From NCBI RefSeq assembly GCF_001693775.2, contig NZ_MBEW02000004.1:1-64000 (forward strand): 64,000 nucleotides of DNA, read 5' to 3'. A program made the position numbers and the translations under genes. This DNA is from Criibacterium bergeronii. Lineage in GTDB: Bacteria > Bacillota > Clostridia > Peptostreptococcales > Filifactoraceae. The notes beneath the pieces were generated by a model, which saw only the letters and a list, made by a program, of their open reading frames with translations, made no database searches and had not been told where the DNA came from. Shown here piece by piece: positions 34,838 through 44,304 of the stretch; within the stretch, counting starts at the first letter, position 1, and each line of letters begins with the position of its first letter.

Positions 34838-37174
34838 TTATTTTAAGATAGCTCTTTTAATGATTACTTCTTTTGTAACCCCATTCCAGATGATGTCCTT
34901 GCCATCTACTAGTCCTAGTGCTCTTGCAATGTTTGCGAATGGAAGCATTGTCCTACCGTTTTTAAGGATTGGTTTTACGTCACTTTCGAACACTGAACCA
35001 TTTACAATTATTTGATTTGTATCCACTGGTATTTTAACTACTGTGTCTTTATCTGTTAAGATTACTGTTCTGTTTGTATTGTCCCATTCTACTTCAAACC
35101 CTAAGGCTTCTGCTATAAATCTAACAGGTAGCATAGTTCTATTGTTAGATATAAATGGGTCTACATCCATTACCACTTCTTTTTGAACACCATTTACTGT
35201 AACTACAAGAGTCTTTGAACCGATAACTAATTTAGAATCCATCTTTATTTCTACTGGAGCCTTTGTTTCGCTAGTTGGCTTAGATGGCTTAGTCTTCTCA
35301 GACCCACCATAGGCACTATATCTTCTATAGGAATTATTGCCAGCACTTGGCCTATCAGGACTTTCTCCACCAGGAGTAGCCGGATCTTCTTTTGGACTCA
35401 CAAATACTAAGGTTCCATTCTCAAAATAAGTATTGTCTGCCAATTTAGCATAGACAATAGGCTTAATAATTTTCACACCTGCTGGTAGCTTATTTATTTT
35501 TATTTCATAGCCACCTTCTACAGACTTAACCTCATAGTCCTCCATAGGCATTTCTTGTTTTTTGTATTTTGGAGTAGGGGTGCTGATAGCATCTAGGCCT
35601 GTAGCTTGGTTTGCTGGCTTAAAGTCTTCTTCTTTAACATAATTTAACTTAAAGAAAAACTTGTCATTTTTTCCAATTTTACCTGCACCTTGTAAAGTGC
35701 TTGCAATTTTAATTGTATTGTCTTTCAATGCAGTATATTTTTTTCCATTATGAGGATTTACTTGGTCTTTTGTTCCTAAAACTTCATAGTTTACTAGGGC
35801 TTTCTTAGTAAAATCTCTAAATAAACCTGATTTTTTACCATTTACTTTTTTATATGGAATTTTTTCCATTTCCTCTAATTCGGCTTGATTTATATCTCCT
35901 TTTTTTAATAATTCCTTTGCCCTTGTAATGGCTTTTTTAATATCGCCCTTTACATTTTTATCTTGATATTCAATAGCAGAATTATCAACTACGTCTTCAT
36001 TAAAAGACTTCATATAGGCATCTAATGCTTCTTTAGCCTTCTTTAGTCTTTCAGAATCCACTTTAGCATTGGCATCTTCCTTTTGTTTTGGATCTTCTGA
36101 TTTTACAACTGTGTTTATAATTTTATCGCCTTCGTAATTAACCCTAAAAGTATATTTTACACCCTCTGATTCATATTCGAAGGGCTTATCTTGTTCAACG
36201 ATTGAATCTTTAAATGCCTCTTTTGCAGTATAATTAAATTCAGTTCGATCGATATAATAAGTTGGCAAATCTTTAAACTCAGCAATTTTTGCACCATCTG
36301 AAACATTTACAAAATTTTCCTTTTGATCACCATTTGCATAGAGATGAACCTTTACAACTGGTTTTTGTTCCGGAAGCTTTGCATCACCTTCAGCTTTCCA
36401 TTCGACAGTAAATTGCTTTGTTGTATAATATTTTTTAATATTAGCTTCACCTTCAACCAATTTTAATTTTGGTAATTCAGCCTTTATAACTTTAGTTTCT
36501 ACAAATGCATCTTTACCAACAACCTCAAGCTTAGGTGCAATTAGAGTGATCTTCTTGTTGTTTGCCAACCCATTCCAACTAATAGCCTTAAGTTCAGGTA
36601 ATTTAACCTCGCCCTCAATCATGTTGTTTTGGAAAGCATTAGTCTCAATAAGTTCAAGCTTCGGTGCATCAATACCAGTAATTTTGTTACTTTCAAACGC
36701 ATAGCTATCTACCTTCCACACATTAGGAAGAGAAATTTTGCCAGATATTTCATTGCCTCGAAATGCATTTGATCCAATATATTGCAAGCTATTTGGAAAT
36801 TTAACATCAGTCAGCCCCATGTTCTCAAAGCTACCGTCCATAATAGCTTCAACACCTTCAGGGATTATAATTTTTTCCGGTTTGTCATATCTGCTATTAA
36901 GGCAACTTCCCCTATCTGGACTCAAGGTTTTAAGGTTAACTGTTTCACCATAATTATAATATTTATAAGTCCCGTTCTCTTTCTTTACAAGACGAACCAA
37001 ATCATATTCTCTATCAATAATAGAGTAATCGGCACCATAATATCCTTCTTTTAAAGTGTAATATCCGTCTTTATCTAGCTGTGGACCACCATATGCCAAT
37101 ACATTTGCGCTTAGTATCACATTGAAAAAAATAAGCGCCGCGACAAGAGTCGCAAAAAAATTCTTTTTATTCAT
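34838..37174 (-). CDS. Secreted leucine-rich-repeat surface protein with copper amine oxidase N-terminal-like C-terminal domains
   Basis: 778 residues. A signal peptide covers about 1-27. Residues 100-240 are BspA-type LRR_5 repeats (IIIPEGVEAIMDGSFENMG, LQYIGSNAFRGN, SYAFESNKITG, TNAFQNNMIEG). A middle region (260-600) of beta-rich and charged helical sequence follows. After a Pro/Ser/Gly-rich linker with a Tyr-rich patch (YRRYSAYGG), two copper amine oxidase N-terminal-like repeats (about 640-778) with NRTMLPVRFIAEALG and GRTMLPFANIARALG probably hold it on the cell wall. Such proteins act in adhesion or ligand capture. The ATG overlaps the stop of the upstream broken gene. The promoter at 37800-37828 carries a Fur-like palindrome, so iron or haem capture is possible but unproven. 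Confidence 0.82.
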   Translation of the reverse strand: MNKKNFFATLVAALIFFNVILSANVLAYGGPQLDKDGYYTLKEGYYGADYSIIDREYDLVRLVKKENGTYKYYNYGETVNLKTLSPDRGSCLNSRYDKPEKIIIPEGVEAIMDGSFENMGLTDVKFPNSLQYIGSNAFRGNEISGKISLPNVWKVDSYAFESNKITGIDAPKLELIETNAFQNNMIEGEVKLPELKAISWNGLANNKKITLIAPKLEVVGKDAFVETKVIKAELPKLKLVEGEANIKKYYTTKQFTVEWKAEGDAKLPEQKPVVKVHLYANGDQKENFVNVSDGAKIAEFKDLPTYYIDRTEFNYTAKEAFKDSIVEQDKPFEYESEGVKYTFRVNYEGDKIINTVVKSEDPKQKEDANAKVDSERLKKAKEALDAYMKSFNEDVVDNSAIEYQDKNVKGDIKKAITRAKELLKKGDINQAELEEMEKIPYKKVNGKKSGLFRDFTKKALVNYEVLGTKDQVNPHNGKKYTALKDNTIKIASTLQGAGKIGKNDKFFFKLNYVKEEDFKPANQATGLDAISTPTPKYKKQEMPMEDYEVKSVEGGYEIKINKLPAGVKIIKPIVYAKLADNTYFENGTLVFVSPKEDPATPGGESPDRPSAGNNSYRRYSAYGGSEKTKPSKPTSETKAPVEIKMDSKLVIGSKTLVVTVNGVQKEVVMDVDPFISNNRTMLPVRFIAEALGFEVEWDNTNRTVILTDKDTVVKIPVDTNQIIVNGSVFESDVKPILKNGRTMLPFANIARALGLVDGKDIIWNGVTKEVIIKRAILK

Positions 37175-37745
37175 TATTCTCCTCCAAATTCAAATCCAGA
37201 AATATCTGTTTCAAAATCTTGAACATATCCTATATTCACACCATCTTTTACATCGAAACTGTATCCCTCTGTTCTAGTTACTGAGCCATTTATATCTGAA
37301 CATTCAATATAATACTTGTCTGATGAAACCCCATCAAAATTTGAAACAGGTATATCGACATTGTAGTATCCATCAAGTCCAGTTCCTCTATAAAATTTGT
37401 AGCCTTTAGATACAATTTCAATAGGATTGTCCTTTAGAACTAGTGCATGGTTTTCAATTATGATCTTTCCATTTTCTGTTCGAAATCTATAATTTTGATC
37501 GCCGGTAGTGGTGCCTTCTTTATAGTAATATTGTTTGTTTAATTGTATGGAATTTATATTTTCCATCCATTGTTTTTGTTTCTCAGTAGGCTCATTATTT
37601 TTAAATCTTATCTCTAAGTATCCTGATGAAAAATCAAAAGCAATTCCTTGGGTACTTCTTTTTGTCCATTTGCAAAAGCATTCCTAAATGGAATTGATGT
37701 AATTAGCAGACAAAATACTAATAGTAACGCCAAATGTATTTACAT
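37174..37745 (-). pseudogene. Broken secreted protein gene upstream of the LRR surface protein
   Basis: Behind AAAGGAGG, ATG (37743-37745) is followed directly by TAA; with AAA in that place the frame would give a signal peptide starting MKIHLALLLVFCLLITSIPF and ending near NAFANG. A frame change about 37665 is then needed to join the downstream frame GIAFDFSSGYLEIRFKNNEP, which is open through WMENINSIQLN to the stop at 37174-37176. The last 130 residues could still be made from an internal ATG at 37566, without export. Two lesions indicate decay. The domain is not one I can name; it would be cotranscribed with the LRR protein. Confidence 0.7.
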
Positions 37746-37780
37746 TTATTTTTCCTCCTTTATATTATATAACGCTAAAC

Positions 37781-37793
37781 GATAGCGACTATC
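37781..37793. promoter_or_regulatory. Fur-like palindrome downstream of the surface-protein promoter
   Basis: GATAG-CGA-CTATC sits between the -10 element and the ribosome-binding site; on the minus strand the wider context AATGATAGTCGCTATCG resembles Fur boxes (TGATAAT-type half-sites). Placement just after the -10 fits a repressor site. The match is partial. Confidence 0.45.
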
Positions 37794-37799
37794 ATTATT

Positions 37800-37828
37800 A
37801 GTATAGATAAATAGATAAGATTTGTCAA
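37800..37828 (-). promoter_or_regulatory. Promoter of the surface-protein genes
   Basis: On the minus strand consensus TTGACA (37823-37828) and TATACT (37800-37805) have a 17-base spacer, about 60 bases before the ATG of the broken secreted-protein gene. The 250 bases beyond it, to 38081, are A+T-rich and hold no feature I can support. Confidence 0.8.
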
Positions 37829-38081
37829 TTTATTTTAAAATTTATTTTTGTTAATCAGGGTTAACCTTCTGGCCAAAATTACAATATTTTAAACTTTAAG
37901 CCTAGTTATCTTTATATAAATTTCAGTAAAAATTTACAAAGTATAAAATTTATATAAGGTTTTTTCATTATCTTAAATGATTTTTTATCTGCAGTAATAT
38001 TTATTTTATTTAATTACAATATGTAAAGCACAAAATGTTGGTTTTTATTTTTGCATGATATGTTGTAAAATATATTTAACA

Positions 38082-38110
38082 AAGGGCTATATAAAAAATA
38101 TATAACCCTT
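38082..38110 (-). terminator. Terminator after the radical SAM gene
   Basis: AAGGGCTATATA and TATATAACCCTT pair with one mismatch around five A, 24 bases after the leftward stop codon. Confidence 0.6.
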
Positions 38111-38133
38111 GATAATGTCACATATACATTTAA

Positions 38134-39027
38134 TTAAAGACCGGTTTCTACAGCGTACATATCTCTTATTCGTTTGCTATATGCAAAATCATGTCTTTTT
38201 AAAGCGGCGTCAATTTGATTTAAAATTGATTTTTTATCTTTATTCAAAACACCTTTTATGTGGGCATAATTTGAAACGTGGTTGCTCCTAACAATTGTAT
38301 TTTTAAGCTCCAGCTTTTCTATCAGTGCCTTTGTTTCAAAAAGTATTTCTATTGGAGTAAGCTCTTCAAATTCTTTATTTTGTACCTGTTCATATATTTC
38401 AGTGCCGGTTTTTACTAGTAGTGTCATTAGCCCAAGGTAAGTTGGGTTAATTTTATTTAAAACTTCTGCTGTAGCATTTATATGTTCTTTGCTATCATTT
38501 ATCCCGCCAAGACCCATTATAACTGTAACAGATAGGTCAAAACCGGCATCTGTTAGCATATTACAGGCTTTTACTATCTGCTGAGAGGTAGCGTGCTTTT
38601 TGATGTCTTTTAAAACTTTATCTGAGCCTGACTCTATTCCTAGGTAGGCTAATTTCGCTCCATGGGTGACAAGATTTTTTAGCTGCTCAGGTGTTTTAGT
38701 CATAACTGATGCAGGTGAGGCATAAAAAGAAACTCTGTCTAATCTTGGAAATAATTTTTCAATATATAAAAGAATTTCCATTAAATCATCATATTTCATC
38801 ACCAGTGCATCGCCATCGGCTAAAAATATTCTTTGCACCTGATTGCCGTAGTGATTTTTGCCATAGAGCAAATCTTCTTTAATTTCTTTGACAGATCTTA
38901 TGCGGAATTTTTGCTCCTTATACATAGCACAAAAAGTGCATTCATTTTGTGAACAGCCGACTGTCGCCTGCACTATCAGACTATATGCCTCACTAGGTGG
39001 TCTATATACAGTTCCTTCGTATTTCAT
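38134..39027 (-). CDS. Radical SAM protein
   Basis: 297 residues, a single radical SAM barrel. The cluster-binding cysteines are in GCSQNECTFCAMYK, spaced C-X4-C-X2-C, a variant of the usual CX3CX2C seen in a subfamily of small Elp3-like radical SAM proteins. KLAYLGIESGSDKVLKDIKK and VMGLGGINDSKEH are SAM- and substrate-side motifs. The enzyme would cleave S-adenosylmethionine to a 5'-deoxyadenosyl radical; its substrate is unknown. ATG follows AAAGGAG. It is downstream of rnfB but a terminator and about 220 bases separate them, so it is probably independent. Confidence 0.85.
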   Translation of the reverse strand: MKYEGTVYRPPSEAYSLIVQATVGCSQNECTFCAMYKEQKFRIRSVKEIKEDLLYGKNHYGNQVQRIFLADGDALVMKYDDLMEILLYIEKLFPRLDRVSFYASPASVMTKTPEQLKNLVTHGAKLAYLGIESGSDKVLKDIKKHATSQQIVKACNMLTDAGFDLSVTVIMGLGGINDSKEHINATAEVLNKINPTYLGLMTLLVKTGTEIYEQVQNKEFEELTPIEILFETKALIEKLELKNTIVRSNHVSNYAHIKGVLNKDKKSILNQIDAALKRHDFAYSKRIRDMYAVETGL

Positions 39028-39123
39028 GTGTTCTCCTTTGATTTTTATAAAAAATGGAATGATTTTAAGTTTTGTATTAGTTCAAAATCTAAAAAAATAT
39101 AATTAAAATTTTTAAAAGTTACA

Positions 39124-39145
39124 GTTGAACGAAGCTCGCCCCTAC
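39124..39145. repeat. Short interspersed GGGGCGA(A/G)C palindrome, copy 1
   Basis: Read on the minus strand this is GTAGGGGCGAGCTTCGTTCA, a near match to copies at 53486-53508 and 58994-59015. The core can fold on itself (GAAC/GTTC with a G/C-rich end). It stands out in very A+T-rich intergenic DNA. Confidence 0.6.
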
Positions 39146-39197
39146 TATTTGTAAAAAATATAAATACATTATACATTAAAATATCTTTTTTATAAAG

Positions 39198-39233
39198 AAA
39201 AACGGATAAATCCTTTTGGGTTTATCCGTTTTT
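39198..39233 (-). terminator. Terminator of the rnf operon
   Basis: A 13-bp perfect stem AAAAACGGATAAA/TTTATCCGTTTTT lies eleven bases after the rnfB stop, with T runs on both sides. Confidence 0.88.
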
Positions 39234-39243
39234 AAAAGTATAA

Positions 39244-40146
39244 TTACATTTCTTTTTCTGCTACTGGTTCAGTTGCATCTGCTTTTGTTTCAGCAGCTAT
39301 TACTTTATCTTCAGCAGTTGGCTTTTCGACAGCTACCGGCTGTTTTTTCTTTATTTCTTTACCTTTGATAGCGTGAGTTGGGCATTTATTTACACAGATG
39401 TTGCATTGTTTACATTTTTCGTAATCAATTACAGGTAAATTATTGAGCATTTCTATTGCACCAAATGGGCAACTTTTAGCACATATACCGCAACCTATGC
39501 AGCCTACTTTACAAAGAGAAGTTACATCTTTTCCTCTGTCATGAGAGCTACAGTTTATATATACCTTTTGAGTTTCAGGTTTAAGAGAAATTATTGCCTT
39601 AGGGCAAGCCTCTATACATTTTTTACATGATGTACATTTTGCCTCATCCACATGAGCTATGCCATCAGTACCAATGTATATAGCGTCAAATTTACATACT
39701 TTTGTACAAGTGCCAAGACCCATACATCCGTATCTGCAGCCTTTTGAGCCACCTTGAGCAATTACTGCGGCTCTACAGTCTGCTATACCGATATAGCTTG
39801 CTTTTTCGACTGCATTTTCACTTGTACCGTTACAATGTACAACAGCTACATTTCGCACTCCTGCTCCTGCCTCTACACCCATAATTGCAGCTACTTTTGC
39901 AGCTACTGCTGCACCACCTACGGGGCATCCGTTTACAGGAGCTTTGCCCTCTACTACGGCTGCTGCCAAACCGGCACATCCAGGAAAACCACACCCACCG
40001 CAGTTAGCTCCGGGTAATACTTCTGTAATTTTTTCTTGTCTTTCATCGATTTCTACAGCGAATTTTTTTGATGCAATAGCTAGACCGGCTGCAAATACAA
40101 ATCCCATTAATGAAAGGCTCACTACAGAGTTTATAATTATGTCCAT
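39244..40146 (-). CDS. rnfB: Rnf complex subunit RnfB (iron-sulfur ferredoxin-accepting subunit)
   Basis: 300 residues. An N-terminal membrane helix is followed by a 4Fe-4S domain (GANCGGCGFPGC, 46-57) and several ferredoxin motifs: CKFDAIYIG region, CTSCKKCIEACPKAI, CIGCGICAKSCPFGAI and CKQCNICVNKCPTHAI. A charged Ala/Glu/Lys tail ends the protein. RnfB takes electrons from reduced ferredoxin for the Na+- or H+-pumping ferredoxin:NAD+ oxidoreductase. Last gene of the rnfCDGEAB operon. Confidence 0.96.
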   Translation of the reverse strand: MDIIINSVVSLSLMGFVFAAGLAIASKKFAVEIDERQEKITEVLPGANCGGCGFPGCAGLAAAVVEGKAPVNGCPVGGAAVAAKVAAIMGVEAGAGVRNVAVVHCNGTSENAVEKASYIGIADCRAAVIAQGGSKGCRYGCMGLGTCTKVCKFDAIYIGTDGIAHVDEAKCTSCKKCIEACPKAIISLKPETQKVYINCSSHDRGKDVTSLCKVGCIGCGICAKSCPFGAIEMLNNLPVIDYEKCKQCNICVNKCPTHAIKGKEIKKKQPVAVEKPTAEDKVIAAETKADATEPVAEKEM

Positions 40147-40155
40147 TTTATCCTC

Positions 40156-40731
40156 CTATTTGCCTAATCCGCTAAATCCTAAAAACGCTATTGCCATTAA
40201 TGCCGCTGAAATCATTGCTATAGGGAAACCTTGGAACGACTTTGGTATGTCAGAAAGCTCCAATCTTTCTCTTATACCTGCAAAAAGCACTATAGCAAGG
40301 GTGAAACCTAGAGCACCACCTAGTCCGTTAAATATTGTTTCTATAAGATTATAGCCGTTAGAAATATTTAATATAGCAACACCAAGCACTGCACAGTTTG
40401 TAGTAATCAGTGGTAGATATACACCTAGTGACTGATAAAGTGTAGGCGAAGATTTTTGAATTACCATTTCAACAAACTGAACAAGTGCAGCTATAACTAG
40501 GATAAATGCAATTGTTTGTGTGAACTCTATATGTAGCTTAACAAGTAATAATTGAACAAGCCAAGTTATTATAGATGCTAATACCATAACGAATGTAACT
40601 GCCATACCCATTCCCAGTGCAGTTTCAACTTTTTTAGAGACACCTAAGAAAGGACATATTCCCAAAAACTTAGACATACAAAAGTTATCTACTAGGATTG
40701 AGATAAGCAGAATTGACATTATTTTTGCCAT
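40156..40731 (-). CDS. rnfA: Rnf complex membrane subunit RnfA
   Basis: 191 residues, six membrane helices. The N-terminal pattern ILVDNFCMSKFLGICPFLGVSK carries the conserved cysteine and asparagine that, with RnfE, hold an intramembrane iron-sulfur cluster. RnfA and RnfE are inverted homologues forming the ion path. It starts 11 bases after rnfE and ends 9 bases before rnfB. Confidence 0.96.
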   Translation of the reverse strand: MAKIMSILLISILVDNFCMSKFLGICPFLGVSKKVETALGMGMAVTFVMVLASIITWLVQLLLVKLHIEFTQTIAFILVIAALVQFVEMVIQKSSPTLYQSLGVYLPLITTNCAVLGVAILNISNGYNLIETIFNGLGGALGFTLAIVLFAGIRERLELSDIPKSFQGFPIAMISAALMAIAFLGFSGLGK

Positions 40732-40741
40732 TTAGTCCTCC

Positions 40742-41347
40742 TTATGCTCTTTTTGTAATTTTGTTAAATGCTGCTATAAGACCACCAAAGACAAGGAATG
40801 CTCCTGGTGGAAGTATTGCTATTAAAGCAGGCTGATAACCAAATTGATTTAATATATCATGATTAAATATTGTACCGTTTCCGATTAATTCTCTGATTGA
40901 ACCCATTATAGTAAGGGCAATTGTAAAGCCTATACCATTACCGATACCATCACCAAAAGATGGAAGAGGGGGATTTTTGTAAGCGTAGCCCTCAGCTCTT
41001 GCCAGTATGATACAGTTAACAACTATAAGTGGGATAAATAAGCCAAGGGCATCGTAGAGAGATGGCACAAAGGCTTGCAAGCAAAATTGAACTACAGTAA
41101 CTAGTGATGCGATTAGTACAACGAAGATAGGTATTCTTATTTTACTTGGGATTATTTTTCTAAGAATAGATGTAAGTAGGTTTGCGAAAGCAAGTACAAA
41201 TGTTGCTGACAATCCCATACCAAGACCATTTATAGCTGATGTAGTAGTAGCAAGCGTTGGGCAAGTACCAAGTACCTGGACAAAGGTTGGGTTTTCATCT
41301 ATTATCCCATTTTTCAGGGCACCAAAGAAACTCTTCTTTTCTTCCAT
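40742..41347 (-). CDS. rnfE: Rnf complex membrane subunit RnfE
   Basis: 201 residues with six helices. NPTFVQVLGTCPTLATTTSA near the N-terminus contains the conserved cysteine for the cluster shared with RnfA; GIGNGIGFTIALTIMGSIREL is also typical. It lies between rnfG and rnfA with a GGAGG ribosome-binding site. Confidence 0.96.
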   Translation of the reverse strand: MEEKKSFFGALKNGIIDENPTFVQVLGTCPTLATTTSAINGLGMGLSATFVLAFANLLTSILRKIIPSKIRIPIFVVLIASLVTVVQFCLQAFVPSLYDALGLFIPLIVVNCIILARAEGYAYKNPPLPSFGDGIGNGIGFTIALTIMGSIRELIGNGTIFNHDILNQFGYQPALIAILPPGAFLVFGGLIAAFNKITKRA

Positions 41348-41365
41348 TAGTTCCTCCTTATTAGA

Positions 41366-41944
41366 TTATTTAAGTTTGCTGTAAGTGTCTATAGCGATGT
41401 TAACGCCTTTTGTTACAGCATTAGATGTAATTGTTGCACCGGATATTGCTACTATGCTATTATCAGCAGTAGCAGTATTTTTTTCTACTTTCAGTTCTTC
41501 AGTTTTTTTGTCTGTATATTGACCATAAAATGGTTCTAAAGCGGCTTTTGCTCCAAGACCTGGGGTTTCACTCATAGAACCCATTCTTATACCGGCTATT
41601 TTGTCATCAGTTGCTATACCTGTAGTAACTTCTACGTCACCGCCGTAACCCTTTGTAGCAGTTTTTATTGTATAGCCGATTGTATTGCCGGAAGCATCTA
41701 CAGCCTCATAGATTTCTTTTATAGCAGGGTCATATTTTTCATCAGCACCATTTGCTGCCTTGTATACTTCTTTAAAGTCTTTTGCTCCTGTAAGAAGAGC
41801 TTGTCTTGCCTCATTATCCTTTTGGATTTGCTGCTGTTTGATAATTGGGTCAGTAAGGGTAAATACATAAGCTACCAATGCAGTACATACTGCCGTTATA
41901 GCAAAAAGTATAAATCCAAATTTTACAACTTCATTATTTTTCAT
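41366..41944 (-). CDS. rnfG: Rnf complex flavoprotein subunit RnfG
   Basis: 192 residues. One N-terminal helix anchors an extracytoplasmic FMN domain. The covalent flavin motif is SGATITS near residue 170, where FMN is attached by a phosphoester bond to the threonine. KGYGGDVEVTTGI and SETPGLGAKA are conserved. The start overlaps the rnfD end by 11 bases, implying coupled translation. Confidence 0.96.
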   Translation of the reverse strand: MKNNEVVKFGFILFAITAVCTALVAYVFTLTDPIIKQQQIQKDNEARQALLTGAKDFKEVYKAANGADEKYDPAIKEIYEAVDASGNTIGYTIKTATKGYGGDVEVTTGIATDDKIAGIRMGSMSETPGLGAKAALEPFYGQYTDKKTEELKVEKNTATADNSIVAISGATITSNAVTKGVNIAIDTYSKLK

Positions 41945-42893
41945 TTTTCTTTACCTCCCCAAAAACTCTAGGTCTTACTTGTCTTTCGATAAGAGGAGTA
42001 CATACGTTCATAAGTAGGATTGAGTAAGAAACACCTTCAGGATATCCACCAAAGTACCTGATAACTGAGGTGAGCAGTCCACATCCAAATGCGTAAATAA
42101 TCTGTCCTTTAACTGTAAGTGGTGAAGTAGCATAATCTGTAGCCATAAAAAATGCCCCAAGCATTAAGCCGCCACCAAATACGTTATACATTATCATGGA
42201 GGAATCAAATCCTGAGAACGCATAAGCTAATATTGCAACTGTAAGTATATATACAGCAGGTATTACATATGTTATAACGCCTCTATAAATTAGGTAAATT
42301 CCGCCTAATATTAGAAGTAAAGCACTTGTTTCTCCCAAGCTGCCAGGTATGTTTCCAAGGAACATATCCATGATACCGGTTCTTTGTACAACATCAGATT
42401 GTTTTATAAAAGCTAGTGGAGTAGATGTAGAAACTATATCTACAGATTTTGTAATAGGTAGTGTCCAAGCTGTCATTTGTACTGGCCAAGAAGCGAGTAA
42501 TAATGCTCTTGCAACTAGTGCAGGGTTCATAAAATTCATACCCAAGCCGCCAAATAATTGCTTAGCTACAGCTATTGCAAAAAATCCGCCAACAAATGTC
42601 ATCCACCATGGAGCAGATGCAGGTACGTTAAATGCAAGTAATAGACCTGTAACTACTGCTGATAAATCATTGATAGTAATCGGTTTTTTTAAAATTTTTT
42701 GCATTAAATACTCAGCTAAAACTGCACCAACAATACTAGATATAATATTTATGATTGCACCAGTTCTAAAAAAGTAAATGCTTGCAATTGCCGCAGGGGC
42801 AAGAGCAATAAGCACATCTCTCATTACGGACTGCACACTTTCACTAGACCTTATATGAGGAGATGAGGCTATGGTTAAATTTGGTTTTTCCAT
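41934..42893 (-). CDS. rnfD: Rnf complex membrane flavoprotein subunit RnfD
   Basis: 319 residues and about nine to ten helices. SPHIRSSESVQSVMRDVLIALAP at the N-terminus and GGLGMNFMNPALVARA are RnfD/NqrB motifs. The covalent FMN site is probably the threonine in the region ATDYATSPLT. It is the main membrane path for electrons between the RnfG and RnfC sides. GGGGG precedes the ATG. Confidence 0.96.
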   Translation of the reverse strand: MEKPNLTIASSPHIRSSESVQSVMRDVLIALAPAAIASIYFFRTGAIINIISSIVGAVLAEYLMQKILKKPITINDLSAVVTGLLLAFNVPASAPWWMTFVGGFFAIAVAKQLFGGLGMNFMNPALVARALLLASWPVQMTAWTLPITKSVDIVSTSTPLAFIKQSDVVQRTGIMDMFLGNIPGSLGETSALLLILGGIYLIYRGVITYVIPAVYILTVAILAYAFSGFDSSMIMYNVFGGGLMLGAFFMATDYATSPLTVKGQIIYAFGCGLLTSVIRYFGGYPEGVSYSILLMNVCTPLIERQVRPRVFGEVKKNEK

Positions 42894-42907
42894 ATTTTCC
42901 CCCTTAT

Positions 42908-44260
42908 TTATTTTGCCTGAGCGGCTTGTTGTTTAGCTTGCTCTCTTCTGCGAGCTGCTTGTATCTGAGCCTTTGCTACTCTTATTGATTGTAATAAAGG
43001 TCTTTTTGATGGACATATAAATGAGCAAGAGCCACATTCTATACAGTCGATAGCATGATATTCTTCAGCTTTTTCAAAATTTTCTCTTAAAGAATATGCA
43101 CTGATATATAATGGCTCTAAAGAAACAGGACATACACTAACACACTTTGCACATCTCATGCAGTTTTGTGTTTCTCCAATTTTTGCCTCTTCTGATGTGA
43201 AACATAGTATTCCTGATGTACCTTTATTAGCAGGAACATCAGTTCTAGCTAGAGCTACGCCCATCATCGGACCACCTGAAATTACTTTTGCTAAATCGTC
43301 TTTAAATCCGCCGGTCATTTCTACTATGTCACTATACAAAGTGCCAATTCTAAATCTAAAGTTTCCCGGATTGTTTACTCCGCCACCGGTAACTGTACAT
43401 ACTCTGTCTATAAGAGGCATACCTGTACGAAGAGATTTTGCAATCTGAGCGGCAGTTGCTACGTTATCCACAACAACACCTGCATCTGCTGGCAAGCCGC
43501 CTGATGGCACTTCCTTGCCGGTACATACATTGATAAGCTGTTTTTCTGCACCTTGAGGGTATTTAGTTTTTAGAGTGATGACCTTGATGTTTGGATATTT
43601 TTTCACCGCATCCGTCATTTTTGATATACATTCAGGCTTGTTGTCCTCAATACCTATGTAACCGTTTTGTATGCCTAGAATTTTTAATATAGCTCTTAGA
43701 CCATCTACAACGTCCTGAGTTTCTTCTAGCATTAACCTATGGTCACAGGTTAAATATGGTTCACATTCTGCACCATTTAATATGGCTGTATCAACTGTCT
43801 TTCCTTCAGGAATTTTTAGCTTTACATGAGTAGGGAAAGTTGCCCCACCCATACCAACAAGACCAATTTCCTTTACAACCTCTAACAGTTTTTCAGCAGA
43901 AAGTTCATCGACAGTACCGTATGGCTTAATACTAGGGTCGACTTCGTAATTACCATCGTTTTCAATTACTACACATACAGCTCTATTTCCAGTGTTAACT
44001 ACCATTTCCTTGACATCAATTACTTTGCCGGAAACTGATGAATGGATTGGTGCAGAAACAAACCCTAAAGGTTCGCCTATCCTTTGACCAACCTTGACAA
44101 AATCTCCTTTAGCTACTAGAGATTTGCATGGAGCACCAATATTTTGGATAAGTGGTATGTAAACAGTGGCAGGAGCATCGATAGTAACAACTTGTAAATT
44201 TTCTGTCTTTTCTTTGTTATGCTTTGGATGTATACCACCCTTAAAAGTTGTTAATTGCAT
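42908..44260 (-). CDS. rnfC: Rnf complex NADH-binding subunit RnfC
   Basis: 450 residues. The N-terminal barrel starts MQLTTFKGGIHPKHNKE; the flavin and NAD region has EIGLVGMGGATFPTHVKL and LNGAECEPYLTCDHRLM; two ferredoxin motifs follow (CMRCAKCVSVCPVSL, CIECGSCSFICPSKRPL). It reduces NAD+ with electrons coming through the complex. I start at ATG 44260, which has GGAGGTAATC directly upstream; the open frame extends 30 codons further without a ribosome-binding site. First gene of the operon. Confidence 0.96.
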   Translation of the reverse strand: MQLTTFKGGIHPKHNKEKTENLQVVTIDAPATVYIPLIQNIGAPCKSLVAKGDFVKVGQRIGEPLGFVSAPIHSSVSGKVIDVKEMVVNTGNRAVCVVIENDGNYEVDPSIKPYGTVDELSAEKLLEVVKEIGLVGMGGATFPTHVKLKIPEGKTVDTAILNGAECEPYLTCDHRLMLEETQDVVDGLRAILKILGIQNGYIGIEDNKPECISKMTDAVKKYPNIKVITLKTKYPQGAEKQLINVCTGKEVPSGGLPADAGVVVDNVATAAQIAKSLRTGMPLIDRVCTVTGGGVNNPGNFRFRIGTLYSDIVEMTGGFKDDLAKVISGGPMMGVALARTDVPANKGTSGILCFTSEEAKIGETQNCMRCAKCVSVCPVSLEPLYISAYSLRENFEKAEEYHAIDCIECGSCSFICPSKRPLLQSIRVAKAQIQAARRREQAKQQAAQAK

Positions 44261-44304
44261 GATTACCTCCGTGAATAAAAAAGTGTCGGTACAATTTATC
44301 TTTG

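Noticed and set aside
36738-37054. Plus-strand ORFs opposite the surface protein
   Set aside because: They are shadows of the intact minus-strand gene, with no start signals or family features.
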